DNA from: Pandoraea pneumonica | Lineage (GTDB): Bacteria; Pseudomonadota; Gammaproteobacteria; Burkholderiales; Burkholderiaceae | Direction: 5' to 3' | Length of the DNA stretch: 64,000 nt | Assembly (NCBI RefSeq): GCF_902459645.1 | Contig: NZ_CABPSK010000003.1 | Location: 620,001-684,000 of the forward strand | Notes under the pieces: model-generated | What the model saw: only the letters and a program-made list of their open reading frames with translations | Told to the model about the DNA's origin: nothing | Databases searched by the model: none | Part shown: positions 7,043-16,242 of the stretch, piece after piece | How the letters are laid out: the number at the start of each line of letters is the position of its first letter | How positions within the stretch are numbered: the stretch's first letter is position 1 | Program-made: the position numbers and the translations under genes

Positions 7043-8893
7043 TCAGGAAACCTTTCGCGTCGCCGACGCTGGCGCTGCCATGGCATCGTCCTCATCCGGA
7101 TCGCCCTTCGGACGCCCCCACTTCTCGATGACGCGTGCAACGAACGGCTTCAGTTCGTCGCCCTGACTACGCAACATGCGAATCAGCGAAGCGTACTGGC
7201 CGTCGAAGATCAGCATGTTGTAGTTCTTCAAGCGCTGCACATCTTCCAGCGCCTCGTCGTCTCGACCGGCGAGTGCAAGCAAAACGATATAGCGCTTGAT
7301 CATCGTCGGCCCGGCCCCGAGCGCCAGCGCCTCACGATGGGAGGCCAGCTTCTCGTCGAGCTGATCGCGATTGAGGTACAGCGCGCCGGTCACGGCGTAG
7401 TCGCCATACGGGGCGAAGAACAACGCCGGATCGGTCCGGTAAGTCTCGATCTTGCCCGCACGGTACGCGACTTCCACACGCTGATAGTCACCAATCAACC
7501 ACGGAATCGCGACGCAAGCGAACAGCACGATCACGCCATTGATCGCGCCTGTGGCCGCGGGCGACACGCCATTGATCGCTTTGGTATCGCAAAAACCCAG
7601 CAGGAACAACGCAGGGAGCAAGAAGAACGCATAGTGCTGCGGATACTCGAGCATTGCGTGCACGGCGAGCATGCCGAGCAAGATGAACGCGAATGCCACC
7701 GGCGCCGATTTGATGGCTCGCACCGCACGCACGAACCACAGCAGCAAAGGCACCAGTACCAGCAGCGTGCCGACGAGGCCGATCTTCGCCAGCAGATCGA
7801 GCAGCGCGTTGTGCGCGTTGTCGGCCATCTCGACCGGGCCGAGCTTATCGACCAACGCAAACTGCGCATCGATATAGTTCGACCACCCGGCACCAAAGAG
7901 CCAATGCTCTCGGAAGATCGCGAACCCGTATTCCCACAGATTCAAGCGCCCCACCACCTGCCCCGCCTGCTGCATACGCGCGACCGCACTGCCGTCGAGT
8001 TGCAAACCCCACGCCACGTTGGCCCAACCGACAAACGTCGTCATCAGGAACAGCAACGGCAAGATGGCCACCGGCACGAACCAGCGCAGCGGGCCGCGCA
8101 GATTGTGCGGTGCGTGCTGCTGCGCCATCGCGCGCTCGTTCCAGACGAGCCACAGGCCGAACGCCGACAGCAACGCCAGTTGCAGCCACGGCGTGCGTGA
8201 GCCGGTGAAGCAAATCCCGATGTCGAACGCCGCACACACGGGCAGCCATAGCCACACCGGCAGCTTGCGCTGATACCAGAGATAGAACGCCCCGGCGCTT
8301 GCGAGCGACAGATACGTCGCCAGATGATTCGGCTGATACATATTGCCGAACAAGCGACGCGCGGCAGTGACGGTGTACTTCGCCACCAGCCCCGGCACAT
8401 GCGCTTCGAGATGGAAGGCCTGCACCACTTGGGCGCCGAACGCGTACAGCCCGCCGAGCGTCAGCGCGGCCGCACTCCATCGCATGAGGGTGCCGCGCCA
8501 GCCCAATTGCGCCAGCCAGAAGCCCGAACTCGCGGCCACGATCATGCCGACGCCATAGAGCAGCGCGGTCATCATCAACTGCGGCAGTTCGGTCGCCATG
8601 GTCGCGCGCTGCACCAGGATGACCGCGATGTACATCAACGGCATCCACGTGATGCGCGGCAGTTGCAGCAAGCGCGAATCGCGCCGCCACACGGCCACCA
8701 TCGACAACACGCCGAGTAAGGCAAACAACGAGAACGCCAATGACTCCGAATAGAACGTGGAGATCGGATACGTATGTTTGACGAAGTTGTAGGGCAGAGC
8801 CCAGATCGCGGCTAGCGTGAGCCCGATCATCGAGAGAAGCAGAGGTGGAAACAAGGTCGCCGCCGTGCAGTACACCGGTTGAAAGATGCGCAA
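7043..8893 (-). CDS. PglL-type O-oligosaccharyltransferase / O-antigen ligase-like membrane protein
   Basis: A 616-aa polytopic inner-membrane protein with about 11-12 hydrophobic segments in the first ~440 residues, the Wzy_C-type region (GAGWSNYIDAQF, ADNAHNALLDLLAKIGLVG) and a soluble C-terminal part of the Wzy_C_2 kind with helical repeats. The N-terminal LPYNFVKHTYPISTFYSE is typical of the PglL group that moves lipid-linked glycan to pilin and other proteins in the periplasm. The neighbour upstream is a type IV pilin, which supports pilin O-glycosylation. The start is uncertain: TTG 8893, GTG 8875 and ATG 8830 are all in frame and none has a clear ribosome site. A plain O-antigen ligase is the alternative. 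Confidence 0.85.
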   Translation of the reverse strand: MRIFQPVYCTAATLFPPLLLSMIGLTLAAIWALPYNFVKHTYPISTFYSESLAFSLFALLGVLSMVAVWRRDSRLLQLPRITWMPLMYIAVILVQRATMATELPQLMMTALLYGVGMIVAASSGFWLAQLGWRGTLMRWSAAALTLGGLYAFGAQVVQAFHLEAHVPGLVAKYTVTAARRLFGNMYQPNHLATYLSLASAGAFYLWYQRKLPVWLWLPVCAAFDIGICFTGSRTPWLQLALLSAFGLWLVWNERAMAQQHAPHNLRGPLRWFVPVAILPLLFLMTTFVGWANVAWGLQLDGSAVARMQQAGQVVGRLNLWEYGFAIFREHWLFGAGWSNYIDAQFALVDKLGPVEMADNAHNALLDLLAKIGLVGTLLVLVPLLLWFVRAVRAIKSAPVAFAFILLGMLAVHAMLEYPQHYAFFLLPALFLLGFCDTKAINGVSPAATGAINGVIVLFACVAIPWLIGDYQRVEVAYRAGKIETYRTDPALFFAPYGDYAVTGALYLNRDQLDEKLASHREALALGAGPTMIKRYIVLLALAGRDDEALEDVQRLKNYNMLIFDGQYASLIRMLRSQGDELKPFVARVIEKWGRPKGDPDEDDAMAAPASATRKVS

Positions 8894-8903
8894 GCATAAC
8901 GAA

Positions 8904-8930
8904 AAATGGCCGCCGAAGGGGCGACCATTT
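8904..8930 (-). terminator. intrinsic terminator after the pilin gene
   Basis: On the minus strand AAATGG-T-CGCC pairs with GGCG-G-CCATTT (one mismatch), followed by TTTTTC. It separates the pilin from the downstream oligosaccharyltransferase gene, so expression of the latter depends on read-through or its own promoter. Confidence 0.7.
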
Positions 8931-8961
8931 CATGCGAGCGACGCCGACTCAGGACTTCGAC

Positions 8962-9486
8962 TCAGGACTTCGCGGCTTCCGCCTGTGCACCACGGCATTC
9001 GGGCGGTGCCAGCTTGGCTGCCAGCGTGGCACCGGTCGGTGCCCCGTCGCGCCCTTGCGCGTAGCAGGTCCAGACGATCTGGCCTTCCGGCGTCTTGCCC
9101 ACGCTCAGCGTCTGCGGCTTGCCGTCGGCACCGGTGCTCGTGGGCACCAGCACGATCGAGCCATCGCCCGCGCGCTGCGTGTAGGCGATGGTGACATTGC
9201 CGGTCGACGCTTCGATGCTCACCGCGTTGACGTTATCCGTCGCGCTCGGGGCTTGCCAGCCGCTATTGAACGGCGCGCCGTGCATGGCGTTCTCAGAAAC
9301 GAGTGCCTTGGCCGCTGCTGCCGACCCGAGCCCCTCGACGACGCGCGCACGCACCAGATAATTTTGCAGATACGGGACGCCTGCCGTGACCAGCACGCCG
9401 ATGATCGCCAACACGATCATGAGCTCGATCAGGGTGAAGCCCCGGGACTTGGCGATACCGGTGGTCCGGTGGCCGAAACGACGCAT
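8962..9486 (-). CDS. pilA: type IV pilin (prepilin)
   Basis: A 174-aa prepilin. A short basic leader ends in SRG and is followed by the processed sequence FTLIELMIVLAIIGVL, with Phe at +1 and Glu at +5, the canonical PilD cleavage and assembly signal. The hydrophobic N-terminal helix and a variable beta domain follow. Two cysteines near the C-terminus (VWTC and PPEC) delimit the D-region loop. The mature protein ends in serine (AEAAKS). ATG 9486 is preceded by GGGAG. Its partner is the adjacent PglL-type transferase. Assembly machinery (PilB, PilQ and others) is not in the window. Confidence 0.93.
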   Translation of the reverse strand: MRRFGHRTTGIAKSRGFTLIELMIVLAIIGVLVTAGVPYLQNYLVRARVVEGLGSAAAAKALVSENAMHGAPFNSGWQAPSATDNVNAVSIEASTGNVTIAYTQRAGDGSIVLVPTSTGADGKPQTLSVGKTPEGQIVWTCYAQGRDGAPTGATLAAKLAPPECRGAQAEAAKS

Positions 9487-9666
9487 TGTGTAACTCCCAG
9501 CGAAAGCATTGAAAACGAAACGGACGCGCCATTTCAGAGAAGAAACGGCGCTCGTCGGGGGGAAGTGGGCGGAGTATGCCATAGCCCCCGCGCCGCGAGC
9601 CCTGCCGCAGATCAAAATCGGGCGGGGCTGTGCGGGTGTTCAGAATCACCCGCCCAATGGACCCGA

Positions 9667-10395
9667 TTATTCCGAAGAGGTTGCACGCAAATGACGCGCC
9701 TCGCTGCGACGTCGGAGCAGCAACCCCACGCCGACGACCATAAGCGCACCGATGGCCGACGCAATGTAGTGCGTGTATTGGGCCGCTGCGCCCGGCAGGT
9801 GCAGCCACGGGCCGATGCCCGGGTCGGTCACGATCAGATTGCCGGCAATCCAGCCGAGCAGCGCGGCGCCCGCCATCACGATGACAGGGAAACGGTCGAG
9901 GGCCTTCAACACCAGTTGCGAGCCCCACACGATCAGCGGAATGCTCACGAGCAAGCCAAAAATCACGAGCGGCAATTGGTGATGATCGGCAGCGCCTTCG
10001 GCGGCGCCCGCGATGGCGATCACGTTGTCGATGCTCATCACCAGGTCGGCCACGATAATCGTCTTGACCGCGGTCCAGAGCTTGTCGGCAGGCTTCACAC
10101 TGTCGTGCGCGTCGTGGTCGGGCACGAGCAGCTTCATGCCGATCCAGAGCAGCGCCAAGCCGCCCAGCGCCTTCAGATAGGGCACCGCCAACAGCGTCAC
10201 AGCGAACGCGATCAAAATCACGCGCAACACGATCGCACCGATCGTGCCCCACACGATGCCTTGCAAACGTTGCTTGGCCGGCAAATTGCGGCACGCGAGC
10301 GCGATCACCACGGCATTGTCGCCACCCAGCAGGATGTCGATCATGATGATTTGCAGCACCGCTGCCCAGTTCAGCTCAGCGAAGAACGCCAGCAT
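9667..10395 (-). CDS. TerC/YjbE-family integral membrane protein
   Basis: A 242-aa membrane protein with about seven hydrophobic segments. The two TerC signature motifs are present: LLGGDNAVVIALA in the first membrane segment and DLVMSIDNVIAIAGA after the central loop, with their conserved Asp-Asn pairs. This YjbE-type subgroup has been linked to manganese or other metal export coupled to protein metalation. A His/Asp-rich cytoplasmic loop (PDHDAHDS) lies between the two halves. It stands alone between sucD and the pilin, with a terminator on its upstream side. The substrate is inferred from family only. Confidence 0.88.
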   Translation of the reverse strand: MLAFFAELNWAAVLQIIMIDILLGGDNAVVIALACRNLPAKQRLQGIVWGTIGAIVLRVILIAFAVTLLAVPYLKALGGLALLWIGMKLLVPDHDAHDSVKPADKLWTAVKTIIVADLVMSIDNVIAIAGAAEGAADHHQLPLVIFGLLVSIPLIVWGSQLVLKALDRFPVIVMAGAALLGWIAGNLIVTDPGIGPWLHLPGAAAQYTHYIASAIGALMVVGVGLLLRRRSEARHLRATSSE

Positions 10396-10430
10396 CGCGA
10401 ATTTATCCTTGGTTGAAAACCCATAGCAAA

Positions 10431-10460
10431 AAAGGGAGCCCGATAGTCCGGACTCCCTTT
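10431..10460. terminator. intrinsic terminator downstream of sucD
   Basis: AAAGGGAG (10431-10438) pairs with CTCCCTTT (10453-10460), with an inner CCG/CGG pair. The minus strand continues with further T residues. It ends the sucCD transcript before the TerC gene. Confidence 0.8.
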
Positions 10461-10520
10461 CGAGTGACCGATCGTGCGGCTACCGGTTCGGGCAGCCGCA
10501 ACGGGGTCGACCGACGGTAA

Positions 10521-11402
10521 TTACAGCACCGACTTGAGCAGGCGGCCCATTTCCGACGGGTTCTTGGTCACCTTGATGCCGCAGGCATCCATGATGGCCA
10601 GCTTGGCTTCTGCCGTATCGGCACCGCCCGAGATCAGCGCGCCGGCGTGGCCCATGCGCTTGCCCGGAGGCGCCGTCACGCCAGCGATGAAGCCGACGAC
10701 CGGCTTCTTCATGTTGCCCTTGATCCACTCAGCAGCCGTGGCTTCGTCCGGACCACCGATTTCACCGATCATGATCACGGCGTCCGTATCCGGATCGTCG
10801 TTGAACATGCGCATGACGTCGATGTGCTTCAGACCGTTGATCGGGTCGCCACCGATACCGACGGCGGTCGATTGACCCAGACCCAGTGCGGTCAGTTGGC
10901 CCACGGCTTCGTACGTCAGGGTGCCCGAGCGCGACACGACGCCGATGCGACCCTTCTTGTGGATGTGACCCGGCATGATGCCGATCTTCAGTTCGTCCGG
11001 CGTGATCACGCCCGGGCAGTTCGGGCCGAGCAGCAGGGTCTTACGACCTTCGCGGCGCATACGGTCCTTCACTTCGATCATGTCACGAACAGGAATACCT
11101 TCCGTGATACAGATCGCCAGGTCCAGATCGGCTTCGACGGCTTCCCAGATCGCGGCAGCAGCGCCTGCGGGCGGCACGTAGATCACCGACACGGTCGCGC
11201 CGGTTTGTTCCTTGGCGTCCTTGACCGAACCGTAAATCGGAATGCCCTCGAAGTCCTCGCCGGCCTTCTTCGGGTTCACGCCAGCGACGAACGCGTTCTT
11301 ACCGTTCGCGTATTCGCGGCACATGCGGGTGTGGAACTGGCCAGTCTTGCCAGTAATACCCTGGGTGATGACCTTGGTATCTTTGTTGATCAGAATCGAC
11401 AT
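10521..11402 (-). CDS. sucD: succinate-CoA ligase (ADP-forming) alpha subunit
   Basis: A 293-aa TCA-cycle enzyme subunit that binds CoA and carries the phosphohistidine. The N-terminal Rossmann CoA-binding domain ([13 protein letters not shown]), the [10 protein letters not shown] loop and the active-site histidine in [11 protein letters not shown] near the C-terminus are all visible. Length equals the family norm. It lies 83 bp downstream of sucC on the same strand and is the last gene of the DUF2889-sucC-sucD operon. It works as a complex with SucC to interconvert succinyl-CoA and succinate with substrate-level phosphorylation. Confidence 0.97.
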   Translation of the reverse strand: MSILINKDTKVITQGITGKTGQFHTRMCREYANGKNAFVAGVNPKKAGEDFEGIPIYGSVKDAKEQTGATVSVIYVPPAGAAAAIWEAVEADLDLAICITEGIPVRDMIEVKDRMRREGRKTLLLGPNCPGVITPDELKIGIMPGHIHKKGRIGVVSRSGTLTYEAVGQLTALGLGQSTAVGIGGDPINGLKHIDVMRMFNDDPDTDAVIMIGEIGGPDEATAAEWIKGNMKKPVVGFIAGVTAPPGKRMGHAGALISGGADTAEAKLAIMDACGIKVTKNPSEMGRLLKSVL

Positions 11403-11485
11403 TGCTTGATTTCCTTCATCCGGTTGCCGGGCAGCGTTCGCGCACCCCTTTGAGGCGGCGCGCCGCTGCGGCTAAGACAGTTCTG

Positions 11486-12652
11486 TTAGTTGCCCTTGGC
11501 AGCTGCAACAACCTTCTGGGCAGCTTCTTCCATGCTGTCTGCGGCGATGATCGGCAGGCCGGACTCAGCGAGCATCTTCTTGCCCAGGTCTTCGTTCGTG
11601 CCCTTCATGCGCACGACCAGCGGCACCTTCAGCGAAACGGCCTTCGACGCAGCGATCACGCCTTCGGCGATGACGTCGCAGCGCATGATGCCGCCGAAGA
11701 TGTTGACCAGGATGGCGGTCAGGTTCGGGTTCTTCAGCATGATCTTGAACGCTTCGGTCACCTTCTCCGTCGTGGCACCACCGCCCACGTCCAGGAAGTT
11801 GGCCGGCTCGCCGCCGAACAGCTTGATGGTGTCCATCGTGGCCATGGCCAGACCGGCACCGTTCACCAGACAGCCGATGTTGCCGTCGAGCGAGATGTAA
11901 GCCAGATCGAACTTCGAGGCTTCGACTTCAGCCGGATCTTCTTCGTCCAGGTCGCGGTACGCAACGATTTCCGGGTGACGGAACAGGGCGTTCGAATCGA
12001 AGTTGAACTTGGCGTCCAGCGCCGTGACCGTGCCGTTCTTCGACACGTTCAGCGGGTTGATTTCGGCCAGCGATGCGTCGGTTTCCCAGAAGGCCTTGTA
12101 CAGACCTTGCAGGATCGCGCGGGCTTGCGGGATCGAAGCGTCGGGGACGCTGATCTTCTTGGCGAAGTCGTCGGCTTGCGCGTCGGTCAGACCGGCCGAC
12201 GGATCGATGACAACGTGGTGAATCAGTTCCGGATGCTTTTCGGCGACTTCTTCGATGTCCATGCCGCCTTCGCTCGAACCCATCATCACGATCTTCTGCG
12301 TGACGCGGTCAACCACGAGGCTGACGTACAGTTCGTTATTGATGTCCGCGCCTTCTTCGATATACAGGCGGTTGACCTTTTGGCCTTCCGGACCGGTCTG
12401 GTGCGTGACCAGTTGCATACCGAGGATCTGGTTGGCGTACTCGCGCACTTGCTCGAGCGACTTGGCCACCTTCACGCCGCCGCCCTTACCGCGACCGCCT
12501 GCGTGAATCTGGGCCTTGACCACCCAAACCGGACCGCCGAGTTCTTCGGCTGCCTTCACGGCCTCGTCCACGGAAAACGCCGGAATGCCGCGGGGCACCG
12601 CGACTCCGAATTTCCGGAGGATTTCCTTGCCTTGATACTCATGAATCTTCAT
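11486..12652 (-). CDS. sucC: succinate-CoA ligase (ADP-forming) beta subunit
   Basis: A 388-aa ATP-grasp subunit. The N-terminus [17 protein letters not shown], the nucleotide-binding [21 protein letters not shown] (metal binding), [11 protein letters not shown] and [15 protein letters not shown] are the standard SucC signatures. ATG 12652 overlaps the stop of the upstream DUF2889 gene (ATGA), implying coupled translation. It forms the nucleotide-specific half of succinyl-CoA synthetase with SucD. Confidence 0.97.
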   Translation of the reverse strand: MKIHEYQGKEILRKFGVAVPRGIPAFSVDEAVKAAEELGGPVWVVKAQIHAGGRGKGGGVKVAKSLEQVREYANQILGMQLVTHQTGPEGQKVNRLYIEEGADINNELYVSLVVDRVTQKIVMMGSSEGGMDIEEVAEKHPELIHHVVIDPSAGLTDAQADDFAKKISVPDASIPQARAILQGLYKAFWETDASLAEINPLNVSKNGTVTALDAKFNFDSNALFRHPEIVAYRDLDEEDPAEVEASKFDLAYISLDGNIGCLVNGAGLAMATMDTIKLFGGEPANFLDVGGGATTEKVTEAFKIMLKNPNLTAILVNIFGGIMRCDVIAEGVIAASKAVSLKVPLVVRMKGTNEDLGKKMLAESGLPIIAADSMEEAAQKVVAAAKGN

Positions 12653-13326
12653 GCGTGATTCCCTTCTTGCTGAGTTGGAAGTTTGGGTTCGAGCTTGCGA
12701 GTCGAGGCACCATCGCGCACCGCTTCGGTAGTGGCGGGCGTCGTGGGCTCGTTCGCTCGATCGTTTGCGCGGCCGTTGAACCAGCGCGGGTAAAACCGGC
12801 GCACTGCCTCGCCATCAAACCGCAAGGCGTGACAATGTCCGAGTTGGAAAGGAGGCGCCGTGTTCTCGGCGTCATTGGCCGCAGTGTCCGGTGTGTGAAT
12901 GACAACACCGGCAAAGGCCTGAATCGCTGCCGTGGGCAGGACACTACATAGTTCTGTCAGATGCGTACAGCCTGCCGCGCCGGCGAGTCGCTCGCGCACA
13001 CCGTGGCGGAAGCCGCGGCGCAGGTTAAGACCGATCAACTGACGGTATTCGGTACCGATCTGATCGCAAATGCCGGGATACGGCACCCAATCGGACACGG
13101 CTTCAGCGTCGCGCACTTCGAACTCTTCATCGATCGTCACCCGCAGCCATAGCTCATGAATCGGCGTGCCCTCCTTGCGAAGGCCCGTAGCCAAAGCAAA
13201 ATCCCGATCTTTGTGATCGGTTAGACGGGCTTCGATGTCCCATAGGCCATCCTCGCGCGAATACGCTTCGACAGCGATCGTGCGGCGGTGACGCAGGGTA
13301 CGAGAGGCAGGCTCAGAGAGCGGCAT
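12649..13326 (-). CDS. DUF2889 domain-containing protein
   Basis: A 225-aa soluble protein of unknown function found in Burkholderiales just upstream of sucC. Recognisable family features are the start [49 protein letters not shown], and a Cys cluster around [15 protein letters not shown] and [11 protein letters not shown]. The Cys/His spacing might bind metal. The C-terminal ~40 residues are low-complexity. ATG 13326 matches the family start, and the longer open frame upstream is not supported. Its stop overlaps the sucC ATG, so it is the first gene of the sucCD operon. An extended -10 (TGCTAGAAT on the minus strand, near 13364-13372) is a candidate promoter. Confidence 0.8.
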   Translation of the reverse strand: MPLSEPASRTLRHRRTIAVEAYSREDGLWDIEARLTDHKDRDFALATGLRKEGTPIHELWLRVTIDEEFEVRDAEAVSDWVPYPGICDQIGTEYRQLIGLNLRRGFRHGVRERLAGAAGCTHLTELCSVLPTAAIQAFAGVVIHTPDTAANDAENTAPPFQLGHCHALRFDGEAVRRFYPRWFNGRANDRANEPTTPATTEAVRDGASTRKLEPKLPTQQEGNHA

Positions 13327-13655
13327 GCGAGAGTGTGCAATGCATGAACGCAGAAAGACCTTGATTCTAGCATAGGCAGCGAAACCGTCTGCCGCAGTGC
13401 AGCAGACGCCCGCTGCATAAGGCTCAATTACCCGACCCACTGGTCGGGTTATGCGATTTTCGATGCCGTCGCGAACATGGTGCGACGCCACATCGCGATA
13501 ACCGTGGAAGCAAGGCGATACGCGAGTTTCCGTGCCGCGTCATACGTCACGCGAGGTATGCGCAACCCGTTCGGTAACGTGGCGATTGCGTTGCCCACTG
13601 CCGATGAATGACGCTTCATTTATGAGAAAAAATTTTTACCGCCGCTGCGTCAGCG
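13327..13655. other. intergenic region between DUF2889 and recX
   Basis: No gene seen. It holds two perfect inverted repeats: CGTCTGC/GCAGACG (13386-13408) and ACCCGACC/GGTCGGGT (13430-13449), the second around a 4-nt loop. They lie upstream of the extended -10 proposed for the DUF2889-sucCD operon, so they would be operators or attenuator-like hairpins rather than leader structure. The recX-proximal 60 bp is A/T-rich (13620-13645). Confidence 0.5.
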
Positions 13656-14201
13656 TTAGCTATCGTCCGAGAACTCATCGGCGCCCCGCACGATTTTGCT
13701 GATAACGGTACGAGAAAAGCCGCGCGATGCGAGAAAACGCATCTGTTTGGCGCGTGCTTCAGGTGTAGTGGCGACTTCACCGAACTTTTTCTGCCAAACG
13801 GCGCGGGCGCGAGCGAGCTCGGTGTCGCGCAACTGCTCGGCCAGGGCGGCTACGGTTTCCGGGTCCACTTGATGTTGCCGGAGTTCACCGACGATGCGGG
13901 TCGTACCCAGCCGCGAGGCCCGGCGGTGCACCACGCTCTCGGCGAAGCGTTCGTTGGATAGCCACCGCTCGGCTTCGAGCGCGTCGAGCAGACGATCCAA
14001 TGCTTCGGGCTCCTCGGCATCGACATAAGGCGCGAGCTTGCGGCGCAATTCGGCACGGCTATATTCCCGACGCGACAGATACCCCAGTGCCCGGCCTTTG
14101 AGGCTGAGCACGGGTTTGCGCGAGCGCTTGGCCGCAACGGCTTCATCCCCCGGCGGAGGCGGTGGATCTTGCGGCGTACGGGGAGGACGTCGATTCATCA
14201 T
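13656..14201 (-). CDS. recX: recombination regulatory protein RecX
   Basis: A 181-aa modulator that binds RecA filaments and limits RecA activity. It has the repeated three-helix pattern of RecX: LSRREYSRAELRRKLAPY, then LEAERWLSNERFAESVVHRRASRLGTTRIVGELRQHQVD, then KKFGE and MRFLASRGFSRTVISKIV. The N-terminal ~30 residues are Pro-rich and probably disordered. It is encoded just after recA but behind a strong terminator, so it is probably made at a low level by read-through, as described for recA-recX in other bacteria. MM at the start leaves either Met as initiator. Confidence 0.94.
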   Translation of the reverse strand: MMNRRPPRTPQDPPPPPGDEAVAAKRSRKPVLSLKGRALGYLSRREYSRAELRRKLAPYVDAEEPEALDRLLDALEAERWLSNERFAESVVHRRASRLGTTRIVGELRQHQVDPETVAALAEQLRDTELARARAVWQKKFGEVATTPEARAKQMRFLASRGFSRTVISKIVRGADEFSDDS

Positions 14202-14228
14202 GATGATGCGGTGCCGCTAAAACAAAAA

Positions 14229-14263
14229 CGGCAACGCGACGCCTTTTCAGCGTCGCGTTGCCG
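14229..14263 (-). terminator. strong intrinsic terminator between recA and recX
   Basis: Perfect 14-bp stem CGGCAACGCGACGC / GCGTCGCGTTGCCG with a 7-nt loop. On the minus strand it is followed by TTTTTGTTTT. Confidence 0.92.
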
Positions 14264-14280
14264 CATTGACTCGGAGGTCA

Positions 14281-15345
14281 TCAGACCTCGTCGTCTGCTT
14301 CGATCTCGCCGGTCTCGTTGATCGCCGTCACGCCGAGCGATGCACGCACCTTGTTTTCGATCTCGTGCGCGATGTCAGGATTCTCACGCAGGAATTCGCG
14401 TGCGTTGTCCTTACCTTGGCCGATCTTCTCGCCGTTATAGCTATACCAGGCGCCCGACTTCTCGACGATCTTGGCGGTGACGCCCAGATCGATGATTTCG
14501 CCTTCGCGCGAGATGCCTTGACCATACAAGATGTCGAAGATCGCCTCGCGGAACGGCGGCGAGACTTTGTTCTTCACCACCTTGACGCGGGTTTCGTTGC
14601 CGACGACTTCGTCGCCCTTCTTGATCGAACCGATACGGCGGATGTCCAGACGCACCGAGGCGTAGAACTTCAGCGCGTTACCGCCCGTCGTCGTTTCCGG
14701 GTTACCGAACATGACGCCGATCTTCATACGAATCTGGTTAATGAAGATGACCGTGCAGTTCGTGCGCTTGATCGTACCGGTGAGCTTACGCAGCGCTTGC
14801 GACATCAGACGCGCTTGCAGACCCGGCAGCGAGTCGCCCATTTCGCCTTCGATTTCGGCCTTCGGCACCAGTGCCGCAACCGAGTCGATGACGATCAGGT
14901 CGATCGAGCCCGAACGCACCAGGGCGTCGGCGATTTCGAGCGCTTGTTCGCCCGTGTCCGGCTGCGAGATCAGCAGTTCCGGCACCGAGACGCCCAGCTT
15001 GTTGGCATAGCCGACATCGAGCGCGTGTTCCGCGTCGATGAACGCGCAAGTGCCGCCGATCTTTTGCATCTCCGCCACGACTTGCAGCGTGAGCGTCGTC
15101 TTACCCGACGATTCCGGTCCGTAAATTTCGATCACACGGCCACGCGGCAGACCACCGACGCCAAGCGCGATGTCCAGACCCAGCGAGCCCGTCGAGACGA
15201 CCTGGATGTCAGCTTCGACCTCGCCGTCGCCAAGACGCATGATCGAGCCCTTGCCGAATTGCTTTTCGATCTGCGCGAGGGCAGCGGCGAGCGCCTTGCC
15301 CTTCTCAGCCGACAGATTGGCAGACCCTTTCTTGCTTTCTTCCAT
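14281..15345 (-). CDS. recA: recombinase RecA
   Basis: A 354-aa recombinase that polymerises on single-stranded DNA, drives strand exchange and triggers LexA autocleavage. Walker A GPESSGKT, the MAW-type [11 protein letters not shown] region, Walker [11 protein letters not shown], loop L1 ([24 protein letters not shown] region) and loop L2 (GNPETTTGG) are all present. The frame is open 84 nt further upstream, but the family start is [12 protein letters not shown], so ATG 15345 is used. An SOS box lies about 70 bp upstream. It is divergent from the two-component regulator. Confidence 0.98.
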   Translation of the reverse strand: MEESKKGSANLSAEKGKALAAALAQIEKQFGKGSIMRLGDGEVEADIQVVSTGSLGLDIALGVGGLPRGRVIEIYGPESSGKTTLTLQVVAEMQKIGGTCAFIDAEHALDVGYANKLGVSVPELLISQPDTGEQALEIADALVRSGSIDLIVIDSVAALVPKAEIEGEMGDSLPGLQARLMSQALRKLTGTIKRTNCTVIFINQIRMKIGVMFGNPETTTGGNALKFYASVRLDIRRIGSIKKGDEVVGNETRVKVVKNKVSPPFREAIFDILYGQGISREGEIIDLGVTAKIVEKSGAWYSYNGEKIGQGKDNAREFLRENPDIAHEIENKVRASLGVTAINETGEIEADDEV

Positions 15346-15411
15346 GAATCGTCCTTTGATATGATGAGCGAGACGGCTCGAGTGAGGCGTGAATGCCAGC
15401 ACTGTATAAAA

Positions 15412-15427
15412 AAACAGTGCTTTTGGC
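15412..15427. promoter_or_regulatory. LexA (SOS) box of recA
   Basis: CTGT-N8-ACAG with an A/T-only spacer, inside a longer perfect 7-bp inverted repeat GCACTGT / ACAGTGC (15409-15430). This matches the LexA consensus and lies 67 bp upstream of the recA start codon. Confidence 0.92.
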
Positions 15428-15546
15428 AAGTGCCTGTTGTCCGAAAGCGCCGAAACGACAAAAAAAGCCGCGAACCACGCGCCGCAACATCACTGGAGAC
15501 ACGCCGCAGCCGTCAGGCTCCGGTGCCTAACAAGCCTATCACGCCC

Positions 15547-16236
15547 ATGCGAATTCTCATCGCAGAGGATGACAGCATTCTGGCTGACGCCCTGACTCGC
15601 TCGCTGCGCCAGGGAGGCTACGCCGTCGATCACGTCAAAACGGGGCTCGAAGCCGACTCCGCGCTATCTGCCCAGACGTTCGATCTGCTGATTCTCGACC
15701 TTGGTCTGCCCCGCCTGCCCGGCCACGAAGTGCTACGCCGGCTGCGCGCCCGAAATTCCCATCTGCCTGTTTTGATACTGACCGCTTCGGACAGCGTCGA
15801 CGCACGCGTGAAGGGCCTCGATCTCGGCGCCGACGACTATATGGCCAAACCGTTTGCGCTCGCCGAACTCGAAGCGCGCGTGCGCGCCCTCACGCGGCGT
15901 GGTGCGGGCGGCGGCTCGACGGTCATCCGGCACGGGCCGCTCAGTTTCGATCAGGTCGGGCGCACTGCCTATATACGTGAGCAGATGCTCGATTTGTCGG
16001 CGCGCGAACTCGAACTGCTCGAAGTGCTGCTGTTGCGCACCGGCCGACTCGTCTCGAAGGAGCAACTCGTCGACCATCTGTGCGGCTGGGGGGAAGAGGT
16101 AAGCAACAACGCCATCGAGGTGTACATGCACCGGCTGCGCAAGAAGATCGAGCCGAGCGGCGTGCGCATCGCGACGATTCGCGGACTGGGCTACTGTCTG
16201 GAAAAACCCGCAACTGCCCCTGCCAACGCGGCGTGA
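15547..16236 (+). CDS. OmpR-family response regulator (TctD-like)
   Basis: A 229-aa regulator. The receiver domain has the acidic pocket ED D at residues 7-9, the phosphoacceptor Asp51 (LLILDLGLP), Thr79 and Lys101 (YMAKP). The C-terminal winged-helix domain has LDLSARELELLEVLL and SNNAIEVYMHRLRKKI. Together they mark an OmpR/QseB/TctD-type transcription factor. The long open frame upstream is antisense to recA and not coding. No good ribosome site precedes ATG 15547. The cognate kinase gene follows after 6 bp. Candidate binding sites lie before the downstream transporter gene. Confidence 0.95.
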   Translation: MRILIAEDDSILADALTRSLRQGGYAVDHVKTGLEADSALSAQTFDLLILDLGLPRLPGHEVLRRLRARNSHLPVLILTASDSVDARVKGLDLGADDYMAKPFALAELEARVRALTRRGAGGGSTVIRHGPLSFDQVGRTAYIREQMLDLSARELELLEVLLLRTGRLVSKEQLVDHLCGWGEEVSNNAIEVYMHRLRKKIEPSGVRIATIRGLGYCLEKPATAPANAA

Positions 16237-16242
16237 GGTTTT

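Noticed and set aside
14266-15546. Long plus-strand extension of the response-regulator frame
   Set aside because: It lies antisense to recA; homology to response regulators starts only at 15547.
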